DNA of 64,000 bases. Origin: Microbulbifer sp. MKSA007 (lineage in GTDB: Bacteria > Pseudomonadota > Gammaproteobacteria > Pseudomonadales > Cellvibrionaceae). Below are positions 8,528 through 16,742 of this stretch, in pieces. Both the position numbers and the translations under genes were made by a program. The notes under the pieces are model-generated. The model worked only from the letters and a program-made list of their open reading frames with translations, was not told where the DNA came from and did no database searches. The stretch covers positions 310,001 to 374,000 of the forward strand of contig CP128431.1 in the NCBI GenBank assembly GCA_032615215.1, given 5' to 3'. The number at the start of each line of letters is the position of its first letter. The first letter of the stretch is position 1.

Positions 8528-10165
8528 ATGCGGGATATTGCTGCAGATTATCTAAATGACATTCGGCCAGTGTTTCCGGCCATGCCAAAACTGGCAGGGG
8601 TTGCACCACGTAATCCGCTTCTGTCGGCATTGAGCGATTTTGATCAGGAACGTTTTCTGGAATTTGGATGGGGACCAGAAACCGCGCCACGTTTTCCAAC
8701 CATCATTTCCGCAATGAACCACTTTATGGCTGCACAGCCAAATGCCATCGCTGCTGAGTATCAGGGAGAGGACATCAGCTACGGTGCATTGAACATTGCT
8801 GCCAACCGGTTGGCCAACACACTGGTTCAGCACGGTGTAAAGCGCGGAGACGCCGTTTGTCTCTACCTGCATCGTTCCATTCCAATGATCGTGGGTATTG
8901 TTGCCGCCCTTCGCGTGGGCGCTGCTTACATTCCGCAACACGTGGGCGTTGCTCCGGAAAAGACGCTGACCCACATCGCCAAGATTACGGGCGCAAAAGT
9001 TATCCTGACACTGCGCGAGTTGCGCGAGCAGGTGCCGGTCGCAGAAGGGCAAACGCTCATTTCCATTGAAGATGTGATGGAAGATGACGCACTGCCAACC
9101 ATGCCGCCATTGGGAGAGCAGTACAAAGCTCAGCCTGATGACCTTTGCATGATCCTGTTCACCTCTGGCACCACAGGTGTTCCAAACGGCGTTCAGGTCA
9201 CACACAAAAACCTATGTAACATTCTACAAACCGGACCGGGCGACCTAGGCATGCGTCCGGGGTTGCGGGTGGGCCAAATTCTCTCCATCGCCTTTGATAT
9301 GGCGGCCTGGGAAACACTGGGAGCGATCTCCAACGGCGCAACGCTCATCATTCGTGGCAAAAGCATTCAGGAAACAGCCGAGAAAGTGGATGTGTTGATT
9401 GCAACACCGTCCATTTTGAACTCTCTAGACCATTCCCGTTGCCAGCAAGTGCAGACCGCCGCTGTTGCCGGTGAACCTTGCCCGCGTCCACTAGCAGATG
9501 CGTGGAGCAGCTTCTGCCGGTTCTATAACTCTTGCGGGCCGACTGAGACCACCATCATCAACACGGCTGAACCGCACTATCCGGGCAAGGAAGTGCTGTC
9601 CATCGGTCGCCCGACCCCAAACAACACGGTCTACGTTCTGGATGAAAATCTGCGCCCTGTTGCCATTGGTGAGAAGGGGGAGATGTGGGCCGGTGGTGAC
9701 TGCGTGACCGCTGGCTATCTTGCCAATCCGGAACTGACACTGGACCGGTATCGTCCGGACCCATTCCGGCCTGGCCACATGATGTTCCGCACCAAAGACC
9801 TTGGCCGCTGGACCAACACAGGTGAGCTGGAACACTTCGGGCGCGTTGATGATCTGGTGAAAATCCGTGGCTTCCGTGTGGAGTTGGATGGGGTTTCCAA
9901 CACACTGGAAGCGACTGAGGGCTGTGATCAGGCCGTCACGCTCAAGTTCGACAGTCGCAATCTGGTGGCCTTTGTCAGCCCTGCGAATGTGAGCACAGAA
10001 GATGCCGCTCAGTCTGTGAAAGACAAACTTCCTTACTATTGCAGTCCAACGCTGATCCTCGCCATGGATGAGCTGCCTCGTACACCACGCGGCAAGTTGG
10101 ACAAGCGCCTGCTGTTGAAGCTGGCACAAGACCATATTGACGCTCAGGGTGTGGAGTTAAATTAA
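8528..10165 (+). CDS. Stand-alone NRPS-like adenylation enzyme (AMP-binding)
   Basis: A 545-residue ANL-superfamily enzyme that should activate a carboxylate as its adenylate. Core motifs are in order: A3 F-T-S-G-T-T-G-V-P-N-G-V (about 209-220), A5 N-S-C-G-P-T-E-T (about 333), A7 R-T-K-D-L-G-R-W (about 421), A8 G-R-V-D-D-L-V-K-I-R-G-F-R-V-E (about 438-452), and A10 P-R-T-P-R-G-K-L-D-K with the catalytic lysine (about 518-527). The style is that of NRPS A domains rather than acyl-CoA synthetases, but no carrier or condensation domain follows. It ends in a TAATG overlap with the membrane gene at 10165. The substrate is unknown. What follows activation (CoA, a carrier or a reductive step) cannot be read from the sequence. 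Confidence 0.85.
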   Translation: MRDIAADYLNDIRPVFPAMPKLAGVAPRNPLLSALSDFDQERFLEFGWGPETAPRFPTIISAMNHFMAAQPNAIAAEYQGEDISYGALNIAANRLANTLVQHGVKRGDAVCLYLHRSIPMIVGIVAALRVGAAYIPQHVGVAPEKTLTHIAKITGAKVILTLRELREQVPVAEGQTLISIEDVMEDDALPTMPPLGEQYKAQPDDLCMILFTSGTTGVPNGVQVTHKNLCNILQTGPGDLGMRPGLRVGQILSIAFDMAAWETLGAISNGATLIIRGKSIQETAEKVDVLIATPSILNSLDHSRCQQVQTAAVAGEPCPRPLADAWSSFCRFYNSCGPTETTIINTAEPHYPGKEVLSIGRPTPNNTVYVLDENLRPVAIGEKGEMWAGGDCVTAGYLANPELTLDRYRPDPFRPGHMMFRTKDLGRWTNTGELEHFGRVDDLVKIRGFRVELDGVSNTLEATEGCDQAVTLKFDSRNLVAFVSPANVSTEDAAQSVKDKLPYYCSPTLILAMDELPRTPRGKLDKRLLLKLAQDHIDAQGVELN

Positions 10166-11478
10166 TGACCATTGAAGCAACAGCTGCCGAAACGCGCAGC
10201 TACAACTGGCGCCGTGTAACCCGCCATCCATCCTTGATGGAATACAACCGACTTGTCGTGCTCGTTGCGGTGATCAACATTGCAGTCTTTATTGCAGGCC
10301 TGCAGGACGGACGCTGGTTCTCTGAAACCGGCTTTGCGCTTGGCGCCATTGCAGATATGGCGTTGATCAACCTTTCTCTGGGCATCCTGATCCGCCAGCA
10401 ACGGGTGGTGAATGCTCTGTTCTGGTTGGCGACCCGCGTTCCTACCAGTTGGCCACTTTGGATCCGCTGGGGCGCGGGCAAGGTGTTCCACTTTGGCGGA
10501 CTTCATTCCAGCAGCACCGTGTCCGGTACAATCTGGTTTGGTTTCTTGCTGTACGCGATGGTGGCAAATCGGTTTGAAGGGGCAGCTCTGCCATCTGATC
10601 AGACACTTGCTCTGAGCGGCGCCATGGTTGCACTGATGGTTCTGCTGATCATCACTGCACAGGGTGGTTTCCGGGCGCGTTACCACAACACCTTTGAAAA
10701 GGTACACCGCTTTGTAGGCTGGACTGTTCTGGGTCTTTTCTGGGCCCAGACGATCTCCATCACGCAAGATACAGGTGGCATTCTGCTGGAAACTCCGGCC
10801 TTCTGGATGCTCTGCCTGATCACACTGTCCATCGTCTCCCCATGGCTGACACTGAAGCGTGTGAAGGTGGATGTTGTTAAGCCATCCAACCATGCGGTTC
10901 TGGCAAAGTTCAACTACGGAGATACTCCATTCCCGGGCAGCTCCAACGCCATCAGCCACACACCGTTTGGTGAGTACCATGCCTTCGCCAATATCCCATC
11001 CCCGCATGAGCCGGGATATCGCCTCGCGATCAGCCGGGCAGGGGACTGGACCGGTGAGTTTATTGAAAATCCGCCAAGCCATGTCTGGGTAAAAGGCATC
11101 ACCACCTCAGGTGTGGCTCGTATTGAAGTCCTGTTTAAGAAGGTGGTCTACGTAGGAACAGGCTCTGGCATTGGTCCTATCGTACCGCATTTGCTTGCAG
11201 GCAAAGTCCCGAACAAGGTGATTTGGTCGACGCGCAACCCGCGTAAAACCTACGGCGATGCTTTCGTTGATGAGATTATGTCCAGCACGGAGGATCCTGT
11301 AATCTGGGATACGGATGCTCAGGGCAAGCCGGACCTGACAGCTCTCACCATGAAGGCAGTACAGGAGAGTGGGGCGGAGGCCGTGATTGTGATCTCCAAC
11401 CAGAAACTAACCCGCAAACTCGTTCATGACATGGAAAGCCTCGGCATTCCTGCCTATGGTGCAATCTGGGATAGCTGA
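10165..11478 (+). CDS. Membrane protein with C-terminal ferredoxin-reductase-like domain (TmpA-like)
   Basis: A 437-residue protein. Roughly the first 235 residues form several membrane helices (for example near 30-47, 105-135, 150-170 and 180-230). The rest is a cytoplasmic nucleotide-binding module with V-G-T-G-S-G-I-G-P-I-V-P-H (about 328-340), the NAD(P) motif of ferredoxin-NADP reductases. A recognisable FAD R-x-Y-S motif is not obvious. The layout resembles fungal TmpA-type membrane flavoproteins, which I recall being linked to adenylation enzymes; that is from memory. It is translationally coupled to the adenylation gene and followed after 2 bases by a crotonase, so it may supply electrons to act on the activated acyl group. 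Confidence 0.7.
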   Translation: MTIEATAAETRSYNWRRVTRHPSLMEYNRLVVLVAVINIAVFIAGLQDGRWFSETGFALGAIADMALINLSLGILIRQQRVVNALFWLATRVPTSWPLWIRWGAGKVFHFGGLHSSSTVSGTIWFGFLLYAMVANRFEGAALPSDQTLALSGAMVALMVLLIITAQGGFRARYHNTFEKVHRFVGWTVLGLFWAQTISITQDTGGILLETPAFWMLCLITLSIVSPWLTLKRVKVDVVKPSNHAVLAKFNYGDTPFPGSSNAISHTPFGEYHAFANIPSPHEPGYRLAISRAGDWTGEFIENPPSHVWVKGITTSGVARIEVLFKKVVYVGTGSGIGPIVPHLLAGKVPNKVIWSTRNPRKTYGDAFVDEIMSSTEDPVIWDTDAQGKPDLTALTMKAVQESGAEAVIVISNQKLTRKLVHDMESLGIPAYGAIWDS

Positions 11479-11480
11479 TC

Positions 11481-12269
11481 ATGTATGAAACCATCGAAAC
11501 ATCTGTCGAAGGGCGCGTGGCAACCATCCGCTTCAATCGCCCAAAAGCTCTGAATGCGCTGAACTCCAAGGTGCTGGAGGAAGTGCTGGATGCAGCGACC
11601 AAGTACGACGCCGATCCAGCGATTGGATGTCTGATCTTGACCGGCAATGAACGGGCTTTCGCAGCTGGTGCTGATATTGCTGAGCTCAACGAGCAAGACT
11701 ACGCCAGCATGTATGCCAGCAACTTCTTCACCGGATGGGATCGCTTCGCCGCCCTCCGCATTCCGAAGATTGCTGCGGTTTCTGGGTACGCTCTGGGTGG
11801 CGGTTGTGAAGTTGCCATGATGTGCGACATCATTCTGGCAGCTGACACAGCCAAATTCGGCCAGCCAGAAGTGAAGATCGGCTGTATTCCGGGCATTGGC
11901 GGATCTCAGCGCCTCACCAAACTGGTTGGCAAAGCACGGGCGATGGATCTGATCCTGACGGGCCGTATGATCGATGCGCAAGAAGCCTACGACATGGGCC
12001 TCATCAGCCGAAAGATCCCGGCAGAGGAGCTGCTTTCCGTTGCAAAGGAAACAGCTGAGACCATCGCAGGCTATGCACGGGACATCACCATGATGGCCCG
12101 GGCTTGTGTGAATGCAGCCGAAGAGAACTCGCTGGAAAATGGCATCCGCTTTGAACGGCAGATGTACCATGCGTTGTTTGGCTCTCCCGCTCAACAGGAG
12201 GGCATGACTGCCTTCCTTGAAAAGCGTAAGCCAAACTTCAATGAGCAGCCTGAGCTGGAAGACGCTTAG
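11481..12269 (+). CDS. Enoyl-CoA hydratase/isomerase (crotonase fold)
   Basis: A 262-residue crotonase of usual hydratase length. The oxyanion-hole segment A-A-G-A-D-I-A-E-L (about 61-69) and both catalytic glutamates of true enoyl-CoA hydratases are present: E110 in G-G-G-C-E and E130 in G-Q-P-E. Hydration of a 2-enoyl-CoA is therefore plausible. It starts 2 bases after the membrane reductase gene and ends the operon before a clear terminator. Its link with an adenylation enzyme suggests that an acyl thioester is made and then hydrated or isomerised. It could also be a moonlighting fatty-acid or short-chain hydratase. Confidence 0.85.
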   Translation: MYETIETSVEGRVATIRFNRPKALNALNSKVLEEVLDAATKYDADPAIGCLILTGNERAFAAGADIAELNEQDYASMYASNFFTGWDRFAALRIPKIAAVSGYALGGGCEVAMMCDIILAADTAKFGQPEVKIGCIPGIGGSQRLTKLVGKARAMDLILTGRMIDAQEAYDMGLISRKIPAEELLSVAKETAETIAGYARDITMMARACVNAAEENSLENGIRFERQMYHALFGSPAQQEGMTAFLEKRKPNFNEQPELEDA

Positions 12270-12281
12270 AGCTCAAGAAAG

Positions 12282-12317
12282 CGCCCGGGTGTGAGAGGGT
12301 TACCCCGGGCGTTTTTT
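12282..12317 (+). terminator. Terminator after the crotonase gene
   Basis: CGCCCGGG (12282-12289) pairs with CCCGGGCG (12304-12311), followed by six T. It lies between convergent genes. Confidence 0.85.
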
Positions 12318-12325
12318 CTGGCGCA

Positions 12326-13225
12326 TTACTCGCCGATGAAGGGGTTGTCCCGCAATCGCTTAGCGGCAAAGTCCACGAAGGACCTCACTTTTGCACTGGC
12401 ACGCCGGCCTTCCATATAAACGATATGGACCGGGAGTGGATCAGGCTCATACTCCTCCAACGCCAACTGCAACGCACCGTTCGCCACATCCTTCGCCACC
12501 TGATAGGACAGCAGGCGTGTAATCCCGGCGCCTCCCGTGGCGGCCTGAATGGCGGCGCAGTTCTGATTGCAGCGCAAGTGAGGTTTGATCTTCACCACCT
12601 CGGATTTTTCGCCAGAAAACTTCCATTGATTGCTGGTTTCTACCGCAGTGGGCTGGATGATTTTGTGGTCCGCCAGATCGGAGGGGGTTTGCGGTACGCC
12701 ATACTCCGCAAAATACTCTGGAGCGGCGCAAATCACACGGCGGATGCTACCGACGCGGGTGGCATAAAGGCTGGAATCCTGTAGGTTTCCGATACGGATG
12801 GCCACATCCAGATTGTCTTCCACCATATTGACGATGCGATCATAGAACACCGCGTTGACGCTGACTTCCGGATAGAGGTCCAGATATTGTGTGATCAGAG
12901 GGACGATGTATTTTTGCCCGAACAGCACGGGAGCAGTGATGGAAAGCTCACCAATCGGCTTGGCGAAACTACCTGTCACCGCGGCTTCTGCGTGTTCAAC
13001 GCTTTCCAGAATGCCTTTCACGTCACACAGATAGTGCCGGCCCGCGTCAGTCAGGCGAACGTGGCGGGTGGTTCGGTTGAACAATCTTGTGCCAAGGGAT
13101 TGCTCCAGCCGGGCGACGGAGCGTGTCACCGCAGGGGCGGAAAGGCCAAGCTTTTTGCTGGCTTCCACGAAACTCTCCCGCTCAGCCACCTCCACAAAGA
13201 CCTGCATTGTTTCAAGTTTGTCCAT
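12326..13225 (-). CDS. LysR-family transcriptional regulator
   Basis: A 299-residue LysR regulator when started at the ATG of M-D-K-L-E-T-M (13225); a longer frame to 13303 adds 26 residues with no LysR character. The N-terminal winged helix (F-V-E-V-A-E-R-E-S-F, then S-A-P-A-V-T-R-S-V-A-R-L-E) fits the family, and the effector domain (about 90-295) is of the periplasmic-binding-protein type. It is divergent from the AhpD-like operon at 13356 and has a dyad operator directly upstream, so control of that operon plus its own gene is likely. The inducer is unknown. Confidence 0.9.
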   Translation of the reverse strand: MDKLETMQVFVEVAERESFVEASKKLGLSAPAVTRSVARLEQSLGTRLFNRTTRHVRLTDAGRHYLCDVKGILESVEHAEAAVTGSFAKPIGELSITAPVLFGQKYIVPLITQYLDLYPEVSVNAVFYDRIVNMVEDNLDVAIRIGNLQDSSLYATRVGSIRRVICAAPEYFAEYGVPQTPSDLADHKIIQPTAVETSNQWKFSGEKSEVVKIKPHLRCNQNCAAIQAATGGAGITRLLSYQVAKDVANGALQLALEEYEPDPLPVHIVYMEGRRASAKVRSFVDFAAKRLRDNPFIGE

Positions 13226-13250
13226 ATCAATCCCGCAATCACACTCATTT

Positions 13251-13267
13251 ATTACAGCAAGTGTAAT
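13251..13267. promoter_or_regulatory. LysR-type operator dyad
   Basis: ATTACA-gcaag-TGTAAT is a perfect 6-5-6 dyad containing the T-N11-A pattern of LysR boxes. It lies 25 bases before the LysR start and 89 before the divergent operon. Confidence 0.6.
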
Positions 13268-13355
13268 AGTGAATTGCACAGAAGCCCAATTATTTCCTTT
13301 CAAACATTGGTTACATGAAGACCATCATCCGGTTTCAATAATAAGGAGATAATCA

Positions 13356-13901
13356 ATGTCACGCATTTCTACCCCATCCTCCATCGAAGCCGCTCCTCAG
13401 GAGTCCCAGGCTTCCCTTCAGGCCGTTAAGTCTCAGCTCGGCTCCGTGCCGAACCTGTTCCGTATCGTTGCCAACAGCCCACAAACCCTGGAAGGTTACC
13501 TTGGTTTGAACGGCGCGCTTGGTAAGGGAACTTTGCCCGCCGCAACCCGAGAGCGTATCGCTCTGGCCGTGGCCGAGCTGAATGGCTGCAACTACTGCCT
13601 TTCCGCACACACTTACCTTGCATCCAACCTTGCCAAGCTCTCTGAAGATGAGATCGTGCAGAACCGCAAAGGCAGCTCAGAGGACGCGAAAGCCGCTGTT
13701 GCTGTTGAGTTCGCGGTCGCCATCGTCAAGAACCGCGGTCAGGTTACCGATGCAGCTGTACAGGCTGTGCGCGATGCAGGCTACTCTGATGCAGAGCTCG
13801 TTGAGATTGTTGGACATGTGGCCCTGAACACGCTGACCAACTACATGAACGAGGTTCTGGGAACGGAAGTGGACTTCCCAGCCGCTAAAGAACTTGCCTG
13901 A
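13356..13901 (+). CDS. AhpD-like carboxymuconolactone-decarboxylase-family protein
   Basis: A 181-residue peroxidase-related protein of the CMD/AhpD fold. The redox motif C78-x-x-C81-x-x-x-H85 (N-G-C-N-Y-C-L-S-A-H) is intact and is preceded by E-R-I-A-L-A-V-A-E, as in AhpD. This points to a thiol peroxidase or disulphide reductase rather than a lactone decarboxylase. AAGGAG is well placed before the ATG. It heads a three-gene operon with an NTF2-like and a PNPOx-like protein, transcribed away from a LysR gene. The operon looks like a stress or xenobiotic-detoxification unit, which is inference. Confidence 0.85.
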   Translation: MSRISTPSSIEAAPQESQASLQAVKSQLGSVPNLFRIVANSPQTLEGYLGLNGALGKGTLPAATRERIALAVAELNGCNYCLSAHTYLASNLAKLSEDEIVQNRKGSSEDAKAAVAVEFAVAIVKNRGQVTDAAVQAVRDAGYSDAELVEIVGHVALNTLTNYMNEVLGTEVDFPAAKELA

Positions 13902-13952
13902 TACCACAGGCAGGTGGGGCCCAATCCACCTGCCACCCTTCCGGAGATCGTC

Positions 13953-14417
13953 ATGACCAGACCACCACTCCCACCGTTCACACGGGAAACAGCCAGCGCC
14001 AAGATCCGTGCGGCGGAAGATGGCTGGAACTCTAGGGATCCGCAAAAGGTTGCTTTGGCCTACACGCCAGACTGCCAATGGCGGAACAGAGCCGAATTTG
14101 TAACCGGTCGCCACGAGATTGAGCAGCTGCTCACTCGCAAATGGACCCGAGAGCTCGATTACCGCCTTATTAAAGAGCTATGGGCCTATGAAGGTGACCG
14201 CATCGCCGTTCGCTTTGCCTATGAGTATCATGACGACTCCGGACAGTGGTTCCGCGCATATGGCAACGAAAACTGGGAGTTCGCAGAGGACGGCCTTATG
14301 AAGCGCCGCATTGCGAGCATCAATGAGCACCCGATCAAGCCGGAGGAGCGCAAGTTCCATTGGCCGCTCGGTCGCCGCCCGGATGATCATGCCAGCCTGA
14401 GTGATCTGGGTCTTTAA
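13953..14417 (+). CDS. NTF2-like protein of the DUF1348 type
   Basis: A 154-residue SnoaL/NTF2-fold protein when started at M-T-R-P-P-L (13953), which has GGAG upstream; the longer frame from 13914 covers the intergenic leader. The text reads like DUF1348: a W-N-S-R-D-P motif near residue 26, T-P-D-C-Q-W-R-N-R, the central E-L-W-A-Y-E-G-D-R-I-A-V-R-F, and a C-terminal G-R-R-P-D-D-H. These proteins form cone-shaped pockets and often act as small hydrolases or isomerases, but this family has no settled role that I know. Second gene of the LysR-linked operon. Confidence 0.8.
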   Translation: MTRPPLPPFTRETASAKIRAAEDGWNSRDPQKVALAYTPDCQWRNRAEFVTGRHEIEQLLTRKWTRELDYRLIKELWAYEGDRIAVRFAYEYHDDSGQWFRAYGNENWEFAEDGLMKRRIASINEHPIKPEERKFHWPLGRRPDDHASLSDLGL

Positions 14418-14431
14418 CTGGAGGAACCCCA

Positions 14432-15049
14432 ATGTATTCCAGTGATATTGCCTTTACGCCCACCGTCAAAGCCATCCAAAGCCGCAAAGGCTCGCGCCAT
14501 GGCTATGCCAGTATGGAAGAGCGTGGTGGCTGGAAGACCGAAGTCACCGACGATCTGGCCCAGTACATCGCCGCGCAGCGCAGCTTCTTTCTGGCAACCT
14601 CCAATGCGGATGGTCAGCCCTACATTCAGCATCGTGGTGGCCCGATGGGCTTTCTCAAGGTGCTGGACAATCGGCGTCTCGGTTTTGCGGATTTTCGCGG
14701 CAACCGGCAGTATATCAGTCAGGGCAATCTGGAGGACAACTCCAAAGCCTTCATCTTCCTGATCGACTACCTGCAAAAGACCCGCATCAAGATCTGGGGC
14801 ACGGCGAAAGTCATTGAAGACGATCCTGAACTGATCGAGCAATTGATGCAGTACGACCAGCCTTATCGCGCCGCCCCAGAGCAGGCGATCATCTTCACCA
14901 TTGATGCGTGGGATGCCAACTGCCCGCAGCACATTCCTGTGCGCGTGGATGCAGAATGGGTGAGATCGGCGCTGGAAGAAAAAGAACAGAAGATTGCAGA
15001 GCTGGAAGCACAGATCCAGAAGCTGCAAAGCACCGTACAACCTAATTGA
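14432..15049 (+). CDS. Pyridoxamine 5'-phosphate oxidase-family flavoprotein
   Basis: A 205-residue split-barrel flavin-binding protein. Features include R-S-F-F-L-A-T-S-N-A-D-G-Q-P-Y-I-Q-H-R-G-G (about 50-70), the FMN-binding strand pair, and a central F-A-D-F-R-G-N-R-Q-Y. The last 40 residues form a heptad-like coiled coil (E-E-K-E-Q-K-I-A-E-L-E). It lacks the substrate residues of PdxH and more resembles general FMN- or F420-type reductases. It ends the LysR-linked operon and probably reduces a small molecule with FMN. Confidence 0.8.
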   Translation: MYSSDIAFTPTVKAIQSRKGSRHGYASMEERGGWKTEVTDDLAQYIAAQRSFFLATSNADGQPYIQHRGGPMGFLKVLDNRRLGFADFRGNRQYISQGNLEDNSKAFIFLIDYLQKTRIKIWGTAKVIEDDPELIEQLMQYDQPYRAAPEQAIIFTIDAWDANCPQHIPVRVDAEWVRSALEEKEQKIAELEAQIQKLQSTVQPN

Positions 15050-15084
15050 ACAAGAATAGCGGGTGGGCAACCTCACCCGTTACT

Positions 15085-15140
15085 GCGTATTCCCGAAACT
15101 TATCTGGCCCTAATATCGGGAATACGCACTATCTCTTTTT
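15085..15140. terminator. Long inverted repeat between convergent genes, probable terminator
   Basis: GCGTATTCCCGA (15085-15096) and TCGGGAATACGC (15116-15127) form a perfect 12-base stem with a 19-base loop, followed within 7 bases by TTTTTT. A smaller CGGGTG/CACCCG hairpin precedes it. It separates the PNPOx-like gene from the convergent LysR gene and may work in both directions. Confidence 0.65.
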
Positions 15141-16081
15141 TATTGTGGGCCACCATAAAAATCGCCCCACTGCTTCTTCTCAATCTCTGTCACCGCCGCA
15201 ATCAACTTTGAAGCGAACGCATCCGCCAATGCAGATGCCGGACGTTGGGATGGCAGCAGAATAGAAATCGCCAAAACCACCTTTGGTGCAAACGGACGAA
15301 ACACGAGTGAGCTGTGTTCCCGGGCCGTGTTCAGATAGCCATCCGCTGTCATCGGGTCACAAATGCAGTAGCACAGGCCATCTTCCACCAACTTCAGCGC
15401 AGGCAAAAAGTTACGCAGCTCAAAGCGTTGGTTGAACTCTGCTCTCTGGTCCTCAAAAGCCATCCGCGTGGAAACGCAGTTCGGATGCATCTCCGGCAGT
15501 GTTGCCAGTGGTTTGCCGGAGAGGTCTTTGGCTTCAATGATCTCCTTGCGGGCCAGCGGATCATCACTGCGCAGAGCGCAGATACAGTTGAGCAAGAAGT
15601 CATGGGTGAACAGCGCCGTATTTGGGGCAGGGGTCTCTGCCAGACCAACGTCATATTGCTGAGAGGCAACCCATTCCTCAATCACGTTGGATCCGCGCAT
15701 CATCAGCGAGACCTTCACATCCGGCTTGTCCTGCACAAACTCTGAGATCAGCTGCGGCACAAGCACCTGAGAAGACGCAGGCATGAATGCCACATTGAGC
15801 CGCCCTTGTTGCAGGGAGCCAATCTCGCGCATGGTTCGTGTTGAGCGAGCAAGACGGTCCAGAATGGCTTCTGCCTCACCCAAAAAGAACTGCGCTTCCG
15901 GTTTTCGGATCAGTTTGCCGCGCTGCCGCTCAAACAACTCGATGCCCAGTTCCTGCTCCAGATTGGAGATCAGAGAACTTACCGCAGGTTGCGTTCTGCC
16001 AAGGGTACGTGCCGCTTCAGAGATGGAACCGGTGCGCATCACTTCACGAAATGCCTGCAACTGTCGAAAACTCAGGTTCAT
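15140..16081 (-). CDS. LysR-family regulator of the adjacent TRAP operon
   Basis: A 313-residue LysR protein starting M-N-L-S-F-R-Q-L-Q-A-F, with the helix-turn-helix T-G-S-I-S-E-A-A-R-T-L-G-R-T-Q-P-A-V-S (about 16-35) and an effector-binding domain from about residue 90. It is divergent from the TRAP/dehydrogenase operon at 16226, and two overlapping dyads lie in the shared intergenic region. The usual logic would be inducer-dependent activation of transport and oxidation of the TRAP substrate. That substrate is not known. Confidence 0.9.
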   Translation of the reverse strand: MNLSFRQLQAFREVMRTGSISEAARTLGRTQPAVSSLISNLEQELGIELFERQRGKLIRKPEAQFFLGEAEAILDRLARSTRTMREIGSLQQGRLNVAFMPASSQVLVPQLISEFVQDKPDVKVSLMMRGSNVIEEWVASQQYDVGLAETPAPNTALFTHDFLLNCICALRSDDPLARKEIIEAKDLSGKPLATLPEMHPNCVSTRMAFEDQRAEFNQRFELRNFLPALKLVEDGLCYCICDPMTADGYLNTAREHSSLVFRPFAPKVVLAISILLPSQRPASALADAFASKLIAAVTEIEKKQWGDFYGGPQ

Positions 16082-16086
16082 GTAAC

Positions 16087-16111
16087 TGCCTGTAATTGTG
16101 AGGCAATCACA
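16087..16111. promoter_or_regulatory. LysR-type operator candidates
   Basis: Two overlapping dyads lie just upstream of the LysR start: TGCCT (16087) with AGGCA (16101-16105), and TGTGA-ggcaa-TCACA (16097-16111). The second fits T-N11-A. Confidence 0.5.
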
Positions 16112-16225
16112 TGCCCCATAATTTTTTTCTATACATCAATAGATTAAATCATTTTGATTTTATAGGTCAAAATCGAAATCTTCCCCGGAACAGCACTGCG
16201 GACATCTACTTAGGGAGGATTGCTG

Positions 16226-16741
16226 ATGGATCGCTTTATGAGCCTGCTGTTGACGGGGCTGATCTGCCTTGTTGCATTGGGCCAGTTTGTACAGGTGATC
16301 ACGCGATACTTGCTTGAGATTCCAGTCCTGGGGCTGGAAGAGAGCCTGCTTTACCCAACAATGTGGCTTTACATGGCCGGTGCGGTGAACGCATCGCGCG
16401 AAAACAGCCATATCCGCGCCAACGTTCTTGAGATCTTCCTCAAAACACCAAAGCAAGTAGCCGTCCTCGCGCTCATCGGCGAAGCGCTGAGCCTCGTCAT
16501 CGGCTGCTGGCTCACCTACTGGGCGTGGGACTTCACCAAATATTCCATGCGGGTCTGGAGAGAGAGCCCAACCCTCTACATCCCAACCTTCTACGTGGAC
16601 GTGGCGTTGATCACCGGCCTTGTGCTGATGATGGTCTTCACCGCAATCCAGCTTGGCCGCCACATCTATCAGGTCGCGACAGGCAACTACCCACCATCAG
16701 CCACACACACAACAGAATCCCAACAAGAGGAGCTGGCCTGA
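16226..16741 (+). CDS. TRAP transporter small permease subunit (DctQ type)
   Basis: A 171-residue membrane protein with four helices and the DctQ signature region L-L-Y-P-T-M-W-L-Y-M-A-G-A in helix two. The ATG at 16226 is chosen because GGGAGG (16213-16218) is spaced 7 bases before it; an upstream TTG at 16220 would sit on the ribosome site. It pairs with the large subunit at 16743 and the binding protein at 18137. The complex takes up an organic acid or amino-acid-like solute using the sodium or proton gradient. Confidence 0.88.
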   Translation: MDRFMSLLLTGLICLVALGQFVQVITRYLLEIPVLGLEESLLYPTMWLYMAGAVNASRENSHIRANVLEIFLKTPKQVAVLALIGEALSLVIGCWLTYWAWDFTKYSMRVWRESPTLYIPTFYVDVALITGLVLMMVFTAIQLGRHIYQVATGNYPPSATHTTESQQEELA

Positions 16742-16742
16742 T

